Shown: positions 34,059 to 46,078 of the stretch, piece by piece
Numbering within the stretch: position 1 is the stretch's first letter
Layout of the letters: every line of letters begins with the position of its first letter
Assembly (NCBI RefSeq): GCF_020360975.1
Contig: NW_025408668.1
Span: 992,001-1,056,000 of the forward strand
Direction: 5' to 3'
DNA: 64,000 bases
Source of the DNA: Hirsutella rhossiliensis
Taxonomy: Eukaryota; Ascomycota; Sordariomycetes; Hypocreales; Ophiocordycipitaceae
Translations under genes and position numbers: made by a program
Notes under the pieces: model-generated
What the model saw: only the letters and a program-made list of their open reading frames with translations
Told to the model about the DNA's origin: nothing
The model's database searches: none

Positions 34059-35823
34059 CTAGCTGGCCATGCCCAAATTCTTCATCCCGGAAGAGATAAT
34101 TTTGTTGGTGTTGAGGTCGGGTGCTCCGGCTCCTTCGCCCAAGTCTCCCTGACCCTCCTGGATACCCTCTGAAACCGTTTGGGGGATGCCTGAAAAGCCA
34201 CCGTCGCCCTCGAAGTTTCTTGGACGATCAAACGCCGGGTCGGCAGGCTCGGCCGGCTTTTGTCCTCGACTTGGACCGTCTTCGCTGGGACTACCGTCGC
34301 CGCCAAAGATTTTCGGGCCACCAAACGGTGGCTGGACAGGCTCGGCCGGCTTTTGTCCTCGTCTTGGACCGTCGCCGCCAAAGATTTCCGGGCCGCCAAA
34401 CAGTGGCTGGATAGGCTCGGCCGGCTTTTGTCCTCGTCTTGGACCGTCTTCGCCGGGACTACCGTCGCCGCTAAAGATTTCCGGGCCGCCAAACGGTGGC
34501 TGGACAGGCTCGGCCGGCTTTTGTCCTCGTCTTGGACCGTCTTCGCCGGGACTACCGTCGCCTCTAAAGATTTCCGGGCCGCTAAACGGTGGCTGGAGAG
34601 GATCGGCTGGCCACTCTCCTCGGCTTGGACCGTTTTGACGGGGACCACCCTGGTCGCCGATCGGTCCTGGGGGGGTATTGACTCCTCCGCGAGTACGGTC
34701 TTGAGTGGGACTACCCTGAGGAGCCCCTGGGGAGCCAGACTGGTTAGGTGATCCTTTTGCGCCGATTCCGCCTCCATCGTTGTATTCAGTGCCATCAGTC
34801 GAGTTTCCCTTTTGAATACGCGCCAGCGCCATTTGCCGCGCTTGTCTCTTCTGCCGATCATTGAACTCGTAGTTAACGCCTGGGCGGGACCTGATGCGCA
34901 CATGTTAGAAGAAGATCGGTAACGTCGCCGTCAAGCTCAAGGACTCTTACCACGGCTCCATGACGTTGCCCCGTTGAGCTGCCCGCCTACGCCCCGCACG
35001 GAAGCCTTGCCCCCCCGGCTGCGGTTCGTGCTCAAGACCGAGCCAGTGACCAGCCTCGTGAACGGTGGTGATGCTCGGACGTTGACGTTGCTCCTGTTGG
35101 CGACGGAAAAAGCGGCCGAAGCCTCCGCCTGAGCCACCGTTCTGTGTTGGCCTTTTGCCGGCGCCAGCGTTTTCCATGCCTGGGAGGGTATCCATGGCGA
35201 TGACGCAGCCATCTACAAAACTTTGCTCGTTCTTCTTGAGAGGAGGTTCCCCCTGCGGAACAATGCACTGTCCCTTCGTGCCCGCGCCTTTGTTAGATGG
35301 CATGGAGAGAATGGTGAGCTGTTCCGAGCCAGGTGCACGGACGGCGCTCTTTAGACTTTCCAGATCTGGTTGTTGGCCGCTCAAAATCTCCAATTTACAG
35401 CGGCTATCATTGCTGATCTTCACGGAGGTGGCGAGATTCCAGTTGATTCCGAGGGTGTTCCAGTACTCGTTCATCACTTCAGTCTCCTTCTGTCCCATCT
35501 CTTGAGCGTCCTATCACACCACATGTTAGAACTCGGTCGAGCACGACGGATGTAGATGTGTGTTCTGGTTGCGTTCAACTCACAAATGGGCAGTCTGATT
35601 CTTGTGTGCAGCAGAATGCGAAGGACAAAGGCAACGGGATCTCACTGCCGTCATCATTCTGCGGCCGGTTAGCCCCGAGCTGGCGCGAATAGACGCTGTG
35701 CTCCTCGGCGGTAAGGTCCGCATTGCCACAGCCAAAGTGTGCGACATTGTCTTCAACTTCTATTGGGCCAGCCATAGAAGCCGTAGCCATCAGGCTGGCC
35801 ACGAAGAGAAGAAGCACTACCAT
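34059..35823 (-). CDS. Secreted M43-type zinc metalloprotease with Pro/Gly repeat tail
   Basis: A predicted extracellular metzincin-type protease of the pappalysin/cytophagalysin (M43) kind. Three exons are inferred: 35584-35823, 34951-35510 and 34059-34890. Introns are 35511-35583 (GTGAGT...TAG, branch CTAAC) and 34891-34950 (GTAAGA...CAG, branch CTAAC). The protein is 543 residues with an N-terminal signal peptide (MVVLLLFVASLMATASMAG). The zinc motif HEAGHWLGLEH has His231, Glu232, His235 and His241. The Met-turn is Met264 in NVMEPW, and cysteines flank the catalytic core. The last 200 residues are disordered and carry a repeat rich in Pro, Gly, Asp and Lys. Secreted M43 enzymes occur in many animal-associated fungi; the target is unknown. 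Confidence 0.85.
34240..34620 (-). repeat. 93-bp coding tandem repeat in the metalloprotease tail
   Basis: About four to five units of 31 codons, of the form PAEPVQPPFGGPEIF followed by a GDGSPGEDGPRRGQK half. One unit is 25 codons (75 bp), missing exactly six codons, so the indel keeps the frame. The outer units have diverged. This suggests copy-number change within an extended, protease-resistant stalk or mucin-like tail. Confidence 0.85.
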
Positions 35824-35990
35824 GGTGAATGAAAAGACTTGATAAGTGTCGCAGGAAGGAGTAATAAAAGTGAAAGAAATCCCGTTTAAACCGGACGAGA
35901 GCGGAAAAGAAGCCGGGATTAGCCTGTGGTGAGTTAAAGGCTAAAGCGAGTTGCTTCTTCAGACGACTTCAACGGGAAGACGGGCTGATC

Positions 35991-35997
35991 CTTTATA
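35991..35997 (-). promoter_or_regulatory. TATA-like box of the metalloprotease gene
   Basis: Minus-strand TATAAAG stands 168 nt before the protease ATG. This distance fits a fungal gene with a leader of about 130 nt. It is a good match to the consensus, but on that alone. Confidence 0.4.
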
Positions 35998-38900
35998 CAA
36001 GATGCACCATCTACTCTTCATCGAAGGGACACGGCGTCGGCCGTTGCCAGGTCCGGGGATGCTGGTGTTTGCCGTGCCCCCGCCGGGCATCAGTGCTCGT
36101 TATAACCAGCTCATGATTCAATGACGTGGTTCAACCTGCTTCTCGAGTGACCGTAAAGTGGGTGGATGCGTCTGCCAAGGGTTGGAGATTCGAGGGGTCG
36201 AGCGAAGGACTCTGGGTTCAAGGGGCAGGCAGACCCAGACTCGAGGGTGCACTAAATCAAGAGATAATCGCCCGAGCGAGCGACAGCCACTCGGCTGATC
36301 GCCTGCCTAGCAGCACCGACCGGGAAAACAGGGTCTAGCCCAATATACCGGTACAATGCATTTGTGTTATTCCTGATTTTTTGGACCTGGAGCGGGATAG
36401 TTGTTTGACTGCTGCGGAGCCGGAGTGTTCGACTGTGTGATGGGATGGAATGTTTGATCTCGGCGGGTCGGACCATGTTAAGGGGGGGAGAGGACTGGGA
36501 ACCGAGGACCGAGAACCGAGAACCAGGACATTGGAGCCAGCCAAGGAAACTCGACTAGAATATTGGATGCCTAGAGCCCGGCCATGCCTATGAGCTTCAA
36601 TGTAATCAACGGCTACACGTACATGTAGTCCTGTGCGAGCTTCAACCAACGATGCTGGTACGAGTGACGGGTCGAATCTTACCCCTTACTATGAGAGTCT
36701 TGCCGACTAGTTTGTGGGTGTGGTTCGCAAGCAGCTCCACGGTTCGACGGTGGGCCGGCGTGTACCGTGGGAGCCGATGGCCTTGGCGGCCATCACTTGA
36801 AGTCATCTGGCAACGGTTATACGAAGGCCTATCGGTTACCTGGCTGAGACGGCAACCCATCGCCGTATCAGGCTAGTCTCGGGACTCCTGTCTCGTCAAT
36901 GCCAACGACATCGGGCGAGTCAATGCCCTTCGCTCTGGGGATCCACCGGGACGACATTGTGAGACAGCCAAGAGCGGATCGCTCTCGCCCACGGGCCAGA
37001 AGCAGGAGCCGACACCCAGTTCATTCTGTCTTTGGCCACGCATCTCGCACCGGGAATTCCGAAAGGGGGCTTGTGTCACTGACGCAAGTCACCACGCGGC
37101 GACTGCACAACAGGTCACGCCTATGCGTAAACCGGGCCCACAGCTTGCATACATACGTCGACCCAACATCGTTCCCATGCTTGCGTATGCGAAGGCACGA
37201 ACTCCCCTTTAGCCTGGATGAACTCCGCGACTGCGGGATGGCGTCGTTTCATCGACGACTGTAGGCAAACACCAGCCTCGTTGTCAAGTTGCTTGGCTAG
37301 TCAAGTTGCCGGTGCCTCCTCGTGCTAACTCGACCTCGGAGGCATCGGCCGCAAGTGTTGAGCGATCAAAACCTGGTTTCGCTATGCCGTCTACACTAAA
37401 AATACCGCCCTTACCCTTGCCCTCCCTTCTACTCCCCCTACCCCTCCGTCCTCGAATGTTGTAATTTGTATGCATCCGAAGATTCGGACGGAGTCGAGTG
37501 GTGCTAACCCCTACTCCCACCAACATTGTGCGACGTCTTGGGGCCCCGCGGGGGGTGCGCGGGAGCCGAGCCGTCGTCAGGTGTAGCGGCTTACAGGCAC
37601 ATGACGACGGTGAGCGGGCTTTGCATTGCCATCTTGTAAGGAGCACAGTTCACTCCCCGTGGAGAAGGAGGTGGTATGAATCAATGCAGGCGAAAAGGCG
37701 TAGAAGATAACATGCTCACGTTCTTCAGGCCCAACACCAACCAACAGTCTGAGGGGCTACATGATGCAGGCTGCTTATTTGTCGAGAGTGCTTGATATAG
37801 AGCCCCCCTCTGTCCCCCTTCATAATGCGCTGGAACGTCTCTCAAAGTCCAAGTTCTGTAATTCAGGCCCCCGCTCTTAATGTCATGGTCGATAATTTCA
37901 GCCATGTCATCCGACTCTACCGCAGGCCTCCCTGGTAGCCGCCTGAAGGCAGCGGTGGTCATGCGGGCTGGAGCGTGATATGGACTGAGTGACGACACCA
38001 ATGACGGTCAGGGATGAGGACGTCGCTGCTAACGAGGAACTCGTGGGTCTTGCGTTCGCTCCCTCCAGACTTTGTCAACTCTTCGAGACAGGAGCAAGTT
38101 ATTTGTGGAGAGAAAACGCCGCCTGGTGACGCAACAGAAGGATTTGCAGGCCGACCAGCAGATCAGGGCTCGTCTCGCCCCTTCTACGGCACTCATCACC
38201 ACTTGCTCAGTTGCTTCTTGCTTGCAGCGTGCTCAAGGGGGGGCATGCGCCGTGCGCTCGACACCGACAAACTGCCAAGTGCCCGTCCTCCACCCCAGAA
38301 AGGGGTTCCACCCCAACTCTTGTATTCCGCATCTTCCCGTCCACAGTGGGTTCCTGCTTTCACTTCATTACCCGAGTGTGGTATGGTGGGTCGGACGGCC
38401 ATCACTCGTACTGTAATGATCCGCCGAGGTCCCGGCTATCCAATCTCTACTGCATGTCAAGCTGGTTTTCTGGCAAAGCCATTTCTCATGCTCCCTTCAC
38501 CGTCCCACGTCGACTCCTCAGGGGAGGACTATCCGAGTTGGTTTTCTCCACTCCTATTTGGCTTGATGCGTAGCATGCCTGATGATGCAGGTTCATTACC
38601 CAACCACAATCCAGTTCTGGCTCCTGAGCTGGACTGCCCCTTTCCAGACAAGGCATCACAAATTCAAACGAGCTTCACCCCATCCTCGCCTAACACTGTA
38701 TATTGCCCGATGACGAGGGCCAAGATGTGGCGTGGGCGTCAACCTTGCGAAGCAGCTTCGACCTTGGATCGTCAGTTGGTGTTCAGTGTTCACGTCTGCG
38801 CTTATGTTCGGGTGGCCGTGAAGTTGAACTCGTCGGGGGAGGTCGTCTGAACTATATTCCATGTGGCCAATCAACGTCGATAGGTCGAGATGAATTCCAC

Positions 38901-39242
38901 AGACGAGATGTCCGACATCTGAGCCCATATCTTGGGGTTCGGAGAACACCTGTAGTCGAGTCCCGAAGCTCAAATATTTCAGTCTTGGGGGCAATTCAGG
39001 GTTTCGTGCGAGTGTTGCCTACTCTTCCAGCCGCCGCCACAGCTAGTGGACAGTGACTTGTATGTCAATATCCGACAGGTCGACGCAACAGAATTAAATT
39101 CATCATGGGGAGCCCATTACCTCGCAATTGGTGTAAGCGGTGGAGGCGTTGTTGCACCCAGACTACGCATCTGTCAGTGACCAGGAAAAGAACAGAAGAT
39201 GGAGGGAACAAAGGGGAGCGTTAGCAAAAAAGCAAAGGCCCA

Positions 39243-39247
39243 AAAAT
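39243..39247 (-). terminator. Pol III T-run terminator of tRNA-Asp
   Basis: Minus-strand TTTTT begins two nucleotides after the tRNA 3' end, as expected for a tRNA gene. Confidence 0.7.
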
Positions 39248-39248
39248 T

Positions 39249-39320
39249 CTCTCCCGCCGGGAATTGAACCCGGGTCTCAAGCGTGACAAGCTTGCATACT
39301 GACCACTATACTACGGAAGA
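39249..39320 (-). tRNA. tRNA-Asp (anticodon GTC)
   Basis: A 72-nt intronless cloverleaf on the minus strand. The acceptor stem TCTTCCG/CGGGAGA is followed by discriminator G. The D-arm starts TAGTATAGTGGTCAG (A-box). The anticodon stem CAAGC/GCTTG encloses TTGTCAC with anticodon GTC, and the T-arm carries GGTTCAATTCC (B-box). A run of T follows on the same strand at 39,243-39,247, the RNA polymerase III stop. It decodes GAC/GAU. Confidence 0.95.
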
Positions 39321-40016
39321 ATTGCAGGCGTGCTAGCGCCTGCCGTAGATGGATCAGATCGATGCAGACTAGGGCGCTTATTCATTATCAGGTACCCTTG
39401 ATCAATTATGCTGCTTGTGCCGGCCTATATTGCAGACGTGGGTTGATTCCTGCGTGGCTTTGCTTTCTGCCCCATGGCTTCTCACTGCTGGAATGAAAGC
39501 GCTGCATGCATTGGTCAACCCGACTCCCTTCTACAGACCAGGGCGCCTGAATAGCTGGGCTTTGCGGCATGGCGCCAGGCCGATGCGACCATGTATCAAG
39601 TAAGTATGGGTTCAGCGCGTTCGCCCGTTGATACATGCGTTCAATATTCGCATATGCCCGCCAGTGGGCGGCATGCCGGACTTGCAGGTCACGCCGGGCA
39701 CGGCAGCAGCTCCGAGAAGGGGAATTCAGGGCGGCCTGAGGTTGTGCACGAGCAGTCCGAAATAGATCGCCAAGGTGGAACATGTTGCGTGTTCGACCAA
39801 TGCTTACATCCAATGCCGCCTCACGAGCCGTGTAGAAGTCTGGGGTCATCATCCCACCCATGCGGCAAGGCATAACACACTGTAAGACTACGGTGGCGAC
39901 TGCGGGCACATTGGCTCCGCCATAAATAGACATGACCCTCCTCCCCCTCGGTCCCGTCCCAAGCACCAGCGCCGCGAACGCACCTCCAACTTGCCAGCAG
40001 AGTAATACATAATAAA
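39321..40016. other. Intergenic, tRNA-Asp to nitrilase
   Basis: No supported gene. A 210-codon minus-strand open frame overlaps the nitrilase start but has no protein character. Confidence 0.45.
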
Positions 40017-41209
40017 ATGTCGACGACGGCAGCGGCATCCATCCGCATCGGAACGGCCTCGCCGGCCACGGGCCCCACCACGTCGGCCACGCTCGCTCAG
40101 CTCGGCGCGCTGGCCCGGCGCGCGGCCGGCCACGGCATCGACCTGCTGGTGCTGCCCGAGGCCTACCTGGGCGGCTACCCGCGCGGCGCCTCGTTTGGCT
40201 GCGTCGTCGGCGAGCGCACCGCCCAGGGCCGCGACGAGTTTGCGCGCTACTTCGACGCCGCCGTCGACCTCGGCGACACGGTCGGCGACGGCGCCGGCGC
40301 GGGGGCCCGTTGGCTCCGCCGCGAGCTCGGCGACCACGACACGGTGCGCGGCGACGGCACCAGGGAGGCGCTCGAGGCCATTGCCGGCGACACGGGCGTC
40401 TTCCTCGTCGCCGGCTGCATCGAAAAGGCCGGCGGCAGCCTCTACTGCGCCGCCGTCTACGTCTGCCCGCGCGAGGGCGTCGTCGGGAAGCGCCGCAAGG
40501 TCATGCCGGTACGCTGCGCCCTCGGCCCTCGGCCCTCCGCTCTTCCCCGTTGATGTGCTCCTCGCAGACGGGCACCGAGCGCCTCGTCTGGGCCCAGGGC
40601 TGCCCCAGCACCCTGCGCGCCGTCTCCACCACCATCCGCGGCACGCGTGTCAACCTCGCCGCCGCCCTCTGCTGGGAGAGCTACATGCCGCTGCTGCGCC
40701 AGAGCCTGTACGCGCAGAACATCAACCTCTACCTTGCGCCCACCGCCGACGGCCGCGATGCCTGGCTCGGCCTCATGCGCACCATTGGCGTCGAAGGCCG
40801 CTGCTTCGTCGTCAGCAGCAACATGTGCGTCCGCCGTGACGCCCGCCCTGCGGCCCTGCCGTCGACGACTTCGCCGCGTCCCAAGCACCGCCGCAAGTCG
40901 GTCGTCTTCGATGACGACGGCAACGAGATTGTCCTGTGCCGCCAAGAAGACGACGACGACAGCGCCGTCGATGCCCGGCCGTCGCCACACGACTTTGTCT
41001 CGCGCGGGGGCTCGTGCATCGTGTCGCCGTTTGGAGACGTCTTGGCCGGGCCGCAGTGGGAAGACGACGACGGCCTCATCTACGCCGACGTCGACATGCG
41101 GGACTGCATCCGCGGGCGGCTAGATATCGACACGGCGGGGAGCTACTCCAGAAACGATGCCTTCAAGCTCACGGTGCAGGGGCTCGACATGGATCCGCTG
41201 CCTTACTAA
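40017..41209 (+). CDS. Nitrilase (aliphatic/aryl nitrilase-type C-N hydrolase)
   Basis: It hydrolyses a nitrile to acid and ammonia, or a related C-N bond. Two exons are inferred: 40017-40508 and 40568-41209, with intron 40509-40567 (GTACGC...CAG). The 377-residue protein has the complete catalytic set: Glu48 in LPEAYLGGYPRG, Lys161 in KRRKVMPTGTER (formed across the splice), and Cys199 in LCWESYMP. The GTERLVWAQG block is typical of true fungal nitrilases rather than amidases. Between SSNMCVRRD and the family's RGGSCIVSPFGDVLAGP block there is a long basic-then-acidic insertion (HRRKSVVFDDDGNE, EDDDDS). Such enzymes form spiral oligomers. Cyanide hydratase is a close relative and cannot be excluded. 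Confidence 0.9.
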
Positions 41210-41518
41210 CAATCCGTTGCCTCCTCGCTCCTCTTTTCCCCAGAAAGCCAATATATCGTAACAGTACATGTCAAGAGCTTGGCTCACATGAGCCTCATAA
41301 GATTGTATCTTACACTCCACTTCACAAATTCATTCCCAGCTTGATATCGCCATGCAGCATTAACCAATCCAATCGTGTAAATGCACCCAAGCAAAGGCTC
41401 AACTCCAGGAGAAACACGCTCGTACAAGAATCATCGTCGCGCTGCCTGCTTCGTCAAGAGATCAAATGCAGCTGCCGCAGTAGACGGAGGTGGGCAGGAC
41501 CACGAGGAGAGAGTACCA

Positions 41519-42601
41519 TTACTCTGTCCCGTCGCTCTGTTGTGAGCGCTGGCACGGCCGCCAGCCCTTCTCTGCGGCGTCGCAAGCCTTGCGTTCGGCC
41601 CCGGCCTCCTTCCTCTGTCGCTCCAGGGCCGCCTGCGCCAGAACCTCCCTGCGGCTCATGCCGGGGCTCTGGTCCTTGCCGCCGCCGAGGACAAACTCTC
41701 CGCCGGTCCAGCCGCCGTCGTCCTCGTGTGTCTCGTCGTCCTGGCCCGAGATGGTGTAGCGCGACGTCTCGCCAATGGTGCGGCCCGACGTCTTCCAGTC
41801 TGCGCCATCGACCTCGCGCTCAATCTGGTGGCAGAGGTCCCAGAAGTGGCGGTCGTGCGGGCCGTGAACGTTGTGCGCAAGCTCGTGGCACAGCGTCTTG
41901 CGGATCGTCTTGTAGTCACGATAGCCGTCGTGCGCGTCGGTCCGCAGGCGCAGCTCGACGACTTCGCCCTGGTTGCGATTCAGCCCGAGGATGCGCGAGG
42001 TGCCTTCGTGCGTCGATTGCGTATGAGACAGAGGCTCCATCTCTGTTAGGAGGGCGACGGTGAACTTATGCTTCCTCATGGCGGCTCTAATGCCCGGGTC
42101 CTCCTTGAGCCGCATAAGCAGCGCCTGGCTGCGCTCCGGGTGCGGCAGCCCCTGCAGCGGTTGCACCTGGAGAAAGGTGTATTTTGCGTCGTCGGCGGAC
42201 CTGGCTTGGCTCTTGCGGCTCGTCGTCCTCGTCTTGGCCCTCTGGGCTATCCGGGCGGCATTTCTCCTCGCCACCTTTTCGGCCATGCCTTTGACGGCTT
42301 GCACCTCGGCGACGCCCGAGCCCATGAGAGTCAACGCCTTGCCCTGCAGGGAGTGGAGGGACATGTTGGCGTCCTTGAAGGGTGCTTTGAGAAGCGGCCC
42401 CTTGGGCACCAGTATCTTTTGGTTGCTGACGGGGATATCGAGGGCGGCCTCGATCTCGACAAAGAGGTCGGCGACGGTGGCGTCGTCGGGCAGGTCAAAG
42501 CTGTAGTTGTGTTTTCGGTGGCTAATTGTCATGGTCATCCAGCCCGACTCGGAGCCGGACGACTCGGCCAAGGAGACGGCGTCGCTCATTGTCGTCGGCA
42601 A
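41519..42601 (-). CDS. Ubiquitin-like/WLM-domain metalloprotease
   Basis: A 360-residue single-exon protein. Residues about 25-100 look like a ubiquitin-like fold (ISHRKHNYSFDLPDDATVADLFVEIE, then NQKILVPKGPLLK). Residues about 150-300 are a WLM domain with HELAHNVHGPHD, where His239, His243 and His249 would bind zinc and Glu240 is catalytic. WLM proteins such as yeast Wss1 and metazoan Spartan-like enzymes degrade DNA-protein crosslinks and act on SUMO/ubiquitin-marked proteins. The UBL-WLM pairing corresponds to the ubiquitin/metalloprotease fusion type of fungi and plants, linked to the proteasome. The second ATG (residue 5) is an alternative start. It converges with the nitrilase, 309 nt apart. 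Confidence 0.88.
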   Translation of the reverse strand: MPTTMSDAVSLAESSGSESGWMTMTISHRKHNYSFDLPDDATVADLFVEIEAALDIPVSNQKILVPKGPLLKAPFKDANMSLHSLQGKALTLMGSGVAEVQAVKGMAEKVARRNAARIAQRAKTRTTSRKSQARSADDAKYTFLQVQPLQGLPHPERSQALLMRLKEDPGIRAAMRKHKFTVALLTEMEPLSHTQSTHEGTSRILGLNRNQGEVVELRLRTDAHDGYRDYKTIRKTLCHELAHNVHGPHDRHFWDLCHQIEREVDGADWKTSGRTIGETSRYTISGQDDETHEDDGGWTGGEFVLGGGKDQSPGMSRREVLAQAALERQRKEAGAERKACDAAEKGWRPCQRSQQSDGTE

Positions 42602-43546
42602 GACGAATGGGCCGGAGTCTCAAGCAAAGAGGAATGCGCCGAGCTGTAGATGTATGCGCGCGTCTCTGGAAAAGGAGTGGTGCGGTGGTTGTGACTTTGG
42701 ATGGGGTGCGGTTCCTCAAGAGAGTCGGGATTTGCGAGAGATAGAACGTTGGCGCGATACAGAGGATGCAGAAACCAAGGTGGTCTTCCATGAGAGAGCC
42801 ATCGGAGGGCAAGGCGCCTTAATAGGGCGGAGGACGGAGAGGAGCGTTTCGGGCAAGTTCGGCGATGCTTTGTAATTTAATCTACGTCACCGATGCCTGA
42901 CTGTGGGCCGAGTTCCACTACGGTACTCCCTATTTGCGAGCAAGAGCCTGCGCCACAGCCTGCGGCCCGGAATGCTGAGGCGCGGGCCCCGACATGTGGC
43001 TCGATATACAGAGGGCCGCCCGCCTTCATTCGCCCTACTGTACGCACGAGTTATCCGTCCCTTGTCAGGATCGGGACCCAGCGGCATCTCGTCTCGTAAT
43101 TACAGAACGGGCCTTTTCCATGAAAGTCAGGGTCTGCGAGCTGAGTGCATGCACGAGGAATTATGAGATGGCGAATCACTTCAGTGTACTCTAGACCTAC
43201 GCTTTCACACAAAAGGCCCGGCGATTCAGGTAGACAGTACCTGCCAGGGATGGACTGAATGAGCGCTAGTCCCAAGCGGGACTGCACTCCCGCTGTTCCT
43301 GCGCCCCTCTACCAGGGTGATCCAGAGTCGCGATCGTGTCCTTTTTCCTCCACGCCATCCGTCTGTCCACGCAAATCAACCCTCGCCGCCTATCCTCACG
43401 GCAGCCTCCGCGCCCTTCCAGCTTCGGAGCACACGCACTCGGACTGCGATCAAGCTGCCGCCCGCTGCCTCTGCAGCTACACCCCAGCTCGCCTGCACCC
43501 AGACCTCCCACGACCCACGACTGCGGCACGGCTGCTCCGATTCATC
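42602..43546. other. Divergent promoter region, UBL-WLM to ERD2
   Basis: No gene seen. The two flanking genes diverge, so this 945-nt stretch holds both promoters. The last 250 nt are C/T-rich. Confidence 0.5.
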
Positions 43547-44369
43547 ATGTCGCTCAACGTCTTCCGCGTCGCCGGTTCGTGTGTCGCCGCTCTGCTCCTT
43601 GGCTTCCCTGCTTGAGCATCCAAGCTGACTCTTGTCATCGCAGCGGATTTCTCGCATCTGGCAAGCATCTTCATCCTGCTGCACAAAATGGTGCAGCTGA
43701 ATGTACAGCTCCCCCATCGGCTATTTGGGCCTGCATGATGCTAATTGTCTGGCGCAGAGCTGCTCCGGCATCTCCTTCAAGTCGCAAGCTCTCTATCTCT
43801 TCGTTTACGTCACTCGATATCTTGGTAACGTGTCCCGCAACGCCGCAGCATTCTCATTCTCTAACCTGTCCGCAGATCTCTTCGCGACCGAAAGCATCTA
43901 TAATCTTGTCTTCAAGGTCCTCTTCATCGGCTCACAGGGCTACATCATCTACCTCATGACCAACGCGTACAAGCCCACCAACGACCCCAATGTCGACACC
44001 TTTCGCGTCCAGTACCTGCTCGGGGGCGCGGCCATCTTGGCCGTCTTGTTCCCCTACAAGTACACCGTTTCCGAGATCCTCTGGGCCTTTTCCATCTGGC
44101 TCGAGTCTGTCGCCATTCTGCCCCAGCTCTTCATGCTCCAGAGGACGGGCGAGGCCGAAACTATCACGACGCACTACCTCTTCGCCCTCGGCAGCTACCG
44201 AGCCCTCTACATCCCCAACTGGATCTACAGATACTTTGCCGAACCCACCCACAAGCCCGACTGGATCGCCATTGTTGCCGGCCTGATCCAGACCATTCTC
44301 TACAGCGACTTCTTCTACATCTACTACACCAAGGTTCTCAAGGGCCAGAAGTTCAAGCTTCCGGTATAA
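43547..44369 (+). CDS. erd2: ER lumen protein-retaining receptor (ERD2/KDEL receptor)
   Basis: The seven-helix Golgi/ER receptor that binds HDEL/KDEL proteins and returns them in COPI vesicles. Four exons are inferred: 43547-43574, 43644-43702, 43758-43824 and 43876-44369. Introns of 69, 55 and 51 nt start GTTCGT, GTACAG and GTAACG; a CTAAC branch site is visible in the third. The spliced protein is 215 residues, near the usual 210-220. It shows the conserved start MSLNVFRVAADFSHLASIFI, then SCSGISFKSQ, the TRYLDLF core completed only by splicing, and WLESVAILPQLFMLQRTGEAE, the hallmark of the family. The cytosolic tail is lysine-rich. Confidence 0.95.
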
Positions 44370-44978
44370 AGGGTTGGTGGCACAGCGGCCAGCCAATAGG
44401 AGATGACGGCGAGCTGAATACTCTACCGCCCCCTGAATCGTTGCGCTCGGTTAATGTGGTGGAAGGCAACATTTTGGAACCCACGGAACCTGAGTCTGTA
44501 CCAACAGTAAGATGAAGCAAGCCCACCGGGAGAAGGGCGGCATGGCTGGCGTTTGGCGGTGAATTCCGAGCTCAGTAGTACCACGAGGCTTGAGCCCACT
44601 GGTCGTCATGGAAAAGGTTGGGATGCCATGATAGTTTCCACGATAGACTATGTTGTGTGCTTGATCCCGAAAATGGAGGATAGCGCTGACCAGGGTGAGG
44701 CGTTGGTGCCATGGGGGCCACCGTCACGAGGGGCACAAAGTAAAAGCGGGTTGCTGATTGAGTCGATATACGTATTACGAAATGAAAGGATCCACCCTTG
44801 AAGCCATTCTCTGCCCAGCACTCGACTGCCAGCTGACTGAGCAATTCTGTACGTCATCTTGAATCACGTGACTCCGGAGCCTAGTCGCATCGGCCGCCCT
44901 TCACGACTCGAAGTCAAGACATCGTTCCGCCAACTTCGTCAACAAACTCGTCGCTCGACTCTCTTGACCATCGGCAAA
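44370..44978. other. Intergenic, ERD2 to TAF10
   Basis: No gene seen. Both neighbours read rightward; this holds the ERD2 3' end and the TAF10 promoter. Confidence 0.5.
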
Positions 44979-45660
<682 letters not shown>

Positions 45661-46078
45661 AGAACCCGGGAATCCTGCTGAGCGACAATTTCCCCGGGGG
45701 GTTGGGATGGCATTATGGGATGATGGGATGGCTTTGCCTTTACGCATGGCGTTGAATGGTTCTTTCTTTGGTCTCATTATAATGGCGGCGTTTCCGGGAG
45801 AGGACATGGAATGGGCAAGGGCTACACTGGCAACATTGACGGCATCGGCAAGACTGGAAAGCCATGATATTCCCAGGTGGGCAATACAATGCTTCTAATC
45901 ATCTTGGCCATTTGACGGGGGTCACTCTCTGTTGATACAGATTCTCGTACAGGGTATAAGTGTGGCGGCAGTCGCGTAGCCCAGTCGTGCTCCGCCAGCC
46001 GTCGCTCTCGCTCGGTTTTCGTTGCTCATTTCTTAGACTTGGACCAGATATTGGGTTTCCGCGTCCTGCGCTGTTGCG
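45661..46078. other. Convergent 3' region, TAF10 and uS19m
   Basis: No gene seen between two converging genes. Confidence 0.5.

Larger units (their letters stand above)
35824..39248. other. Gene-poor 3.4-kb stretch
   Basis: Apart from the protease promoter I see no supported gene. GC and CpA content are like the surrounding gene space, so it is not a RIP relic. The only long open frame (38014-38850, plus) has no protein character. It ends at the downstream side of a tRNA gene. Confidence 0.5.

Noticed and set aside
38014..38850. A 278-codon plus-strand open frame in the gene-poor stretch
   Set aside because: No domain, no hydrophobic or structural pattern, odd residue mix, and overlapping open frames of similar quality in both strands. 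Chance is the better explanation.
39406..40038. A 210-codon minus-strand frame before the nitrilase
   Set aside because: It overlaps the nitrilase start and promoter, is rich in Arg/Pro/Cys without pattern, and shows no family feature.
43259..43546. In-frame upstream extension of ERD2
   Set aside because: The added residues are Pro/Ser/Arg-rich leader translation; ERD2 proteins start at the M-x-L-x-x-FR motif, where the chosen ATG lies.
44859..44978. Upstream extension of TAF10
   Set aside because: No ATG supports it, and the sequence before the chosen ATG is typical untranslated leader.
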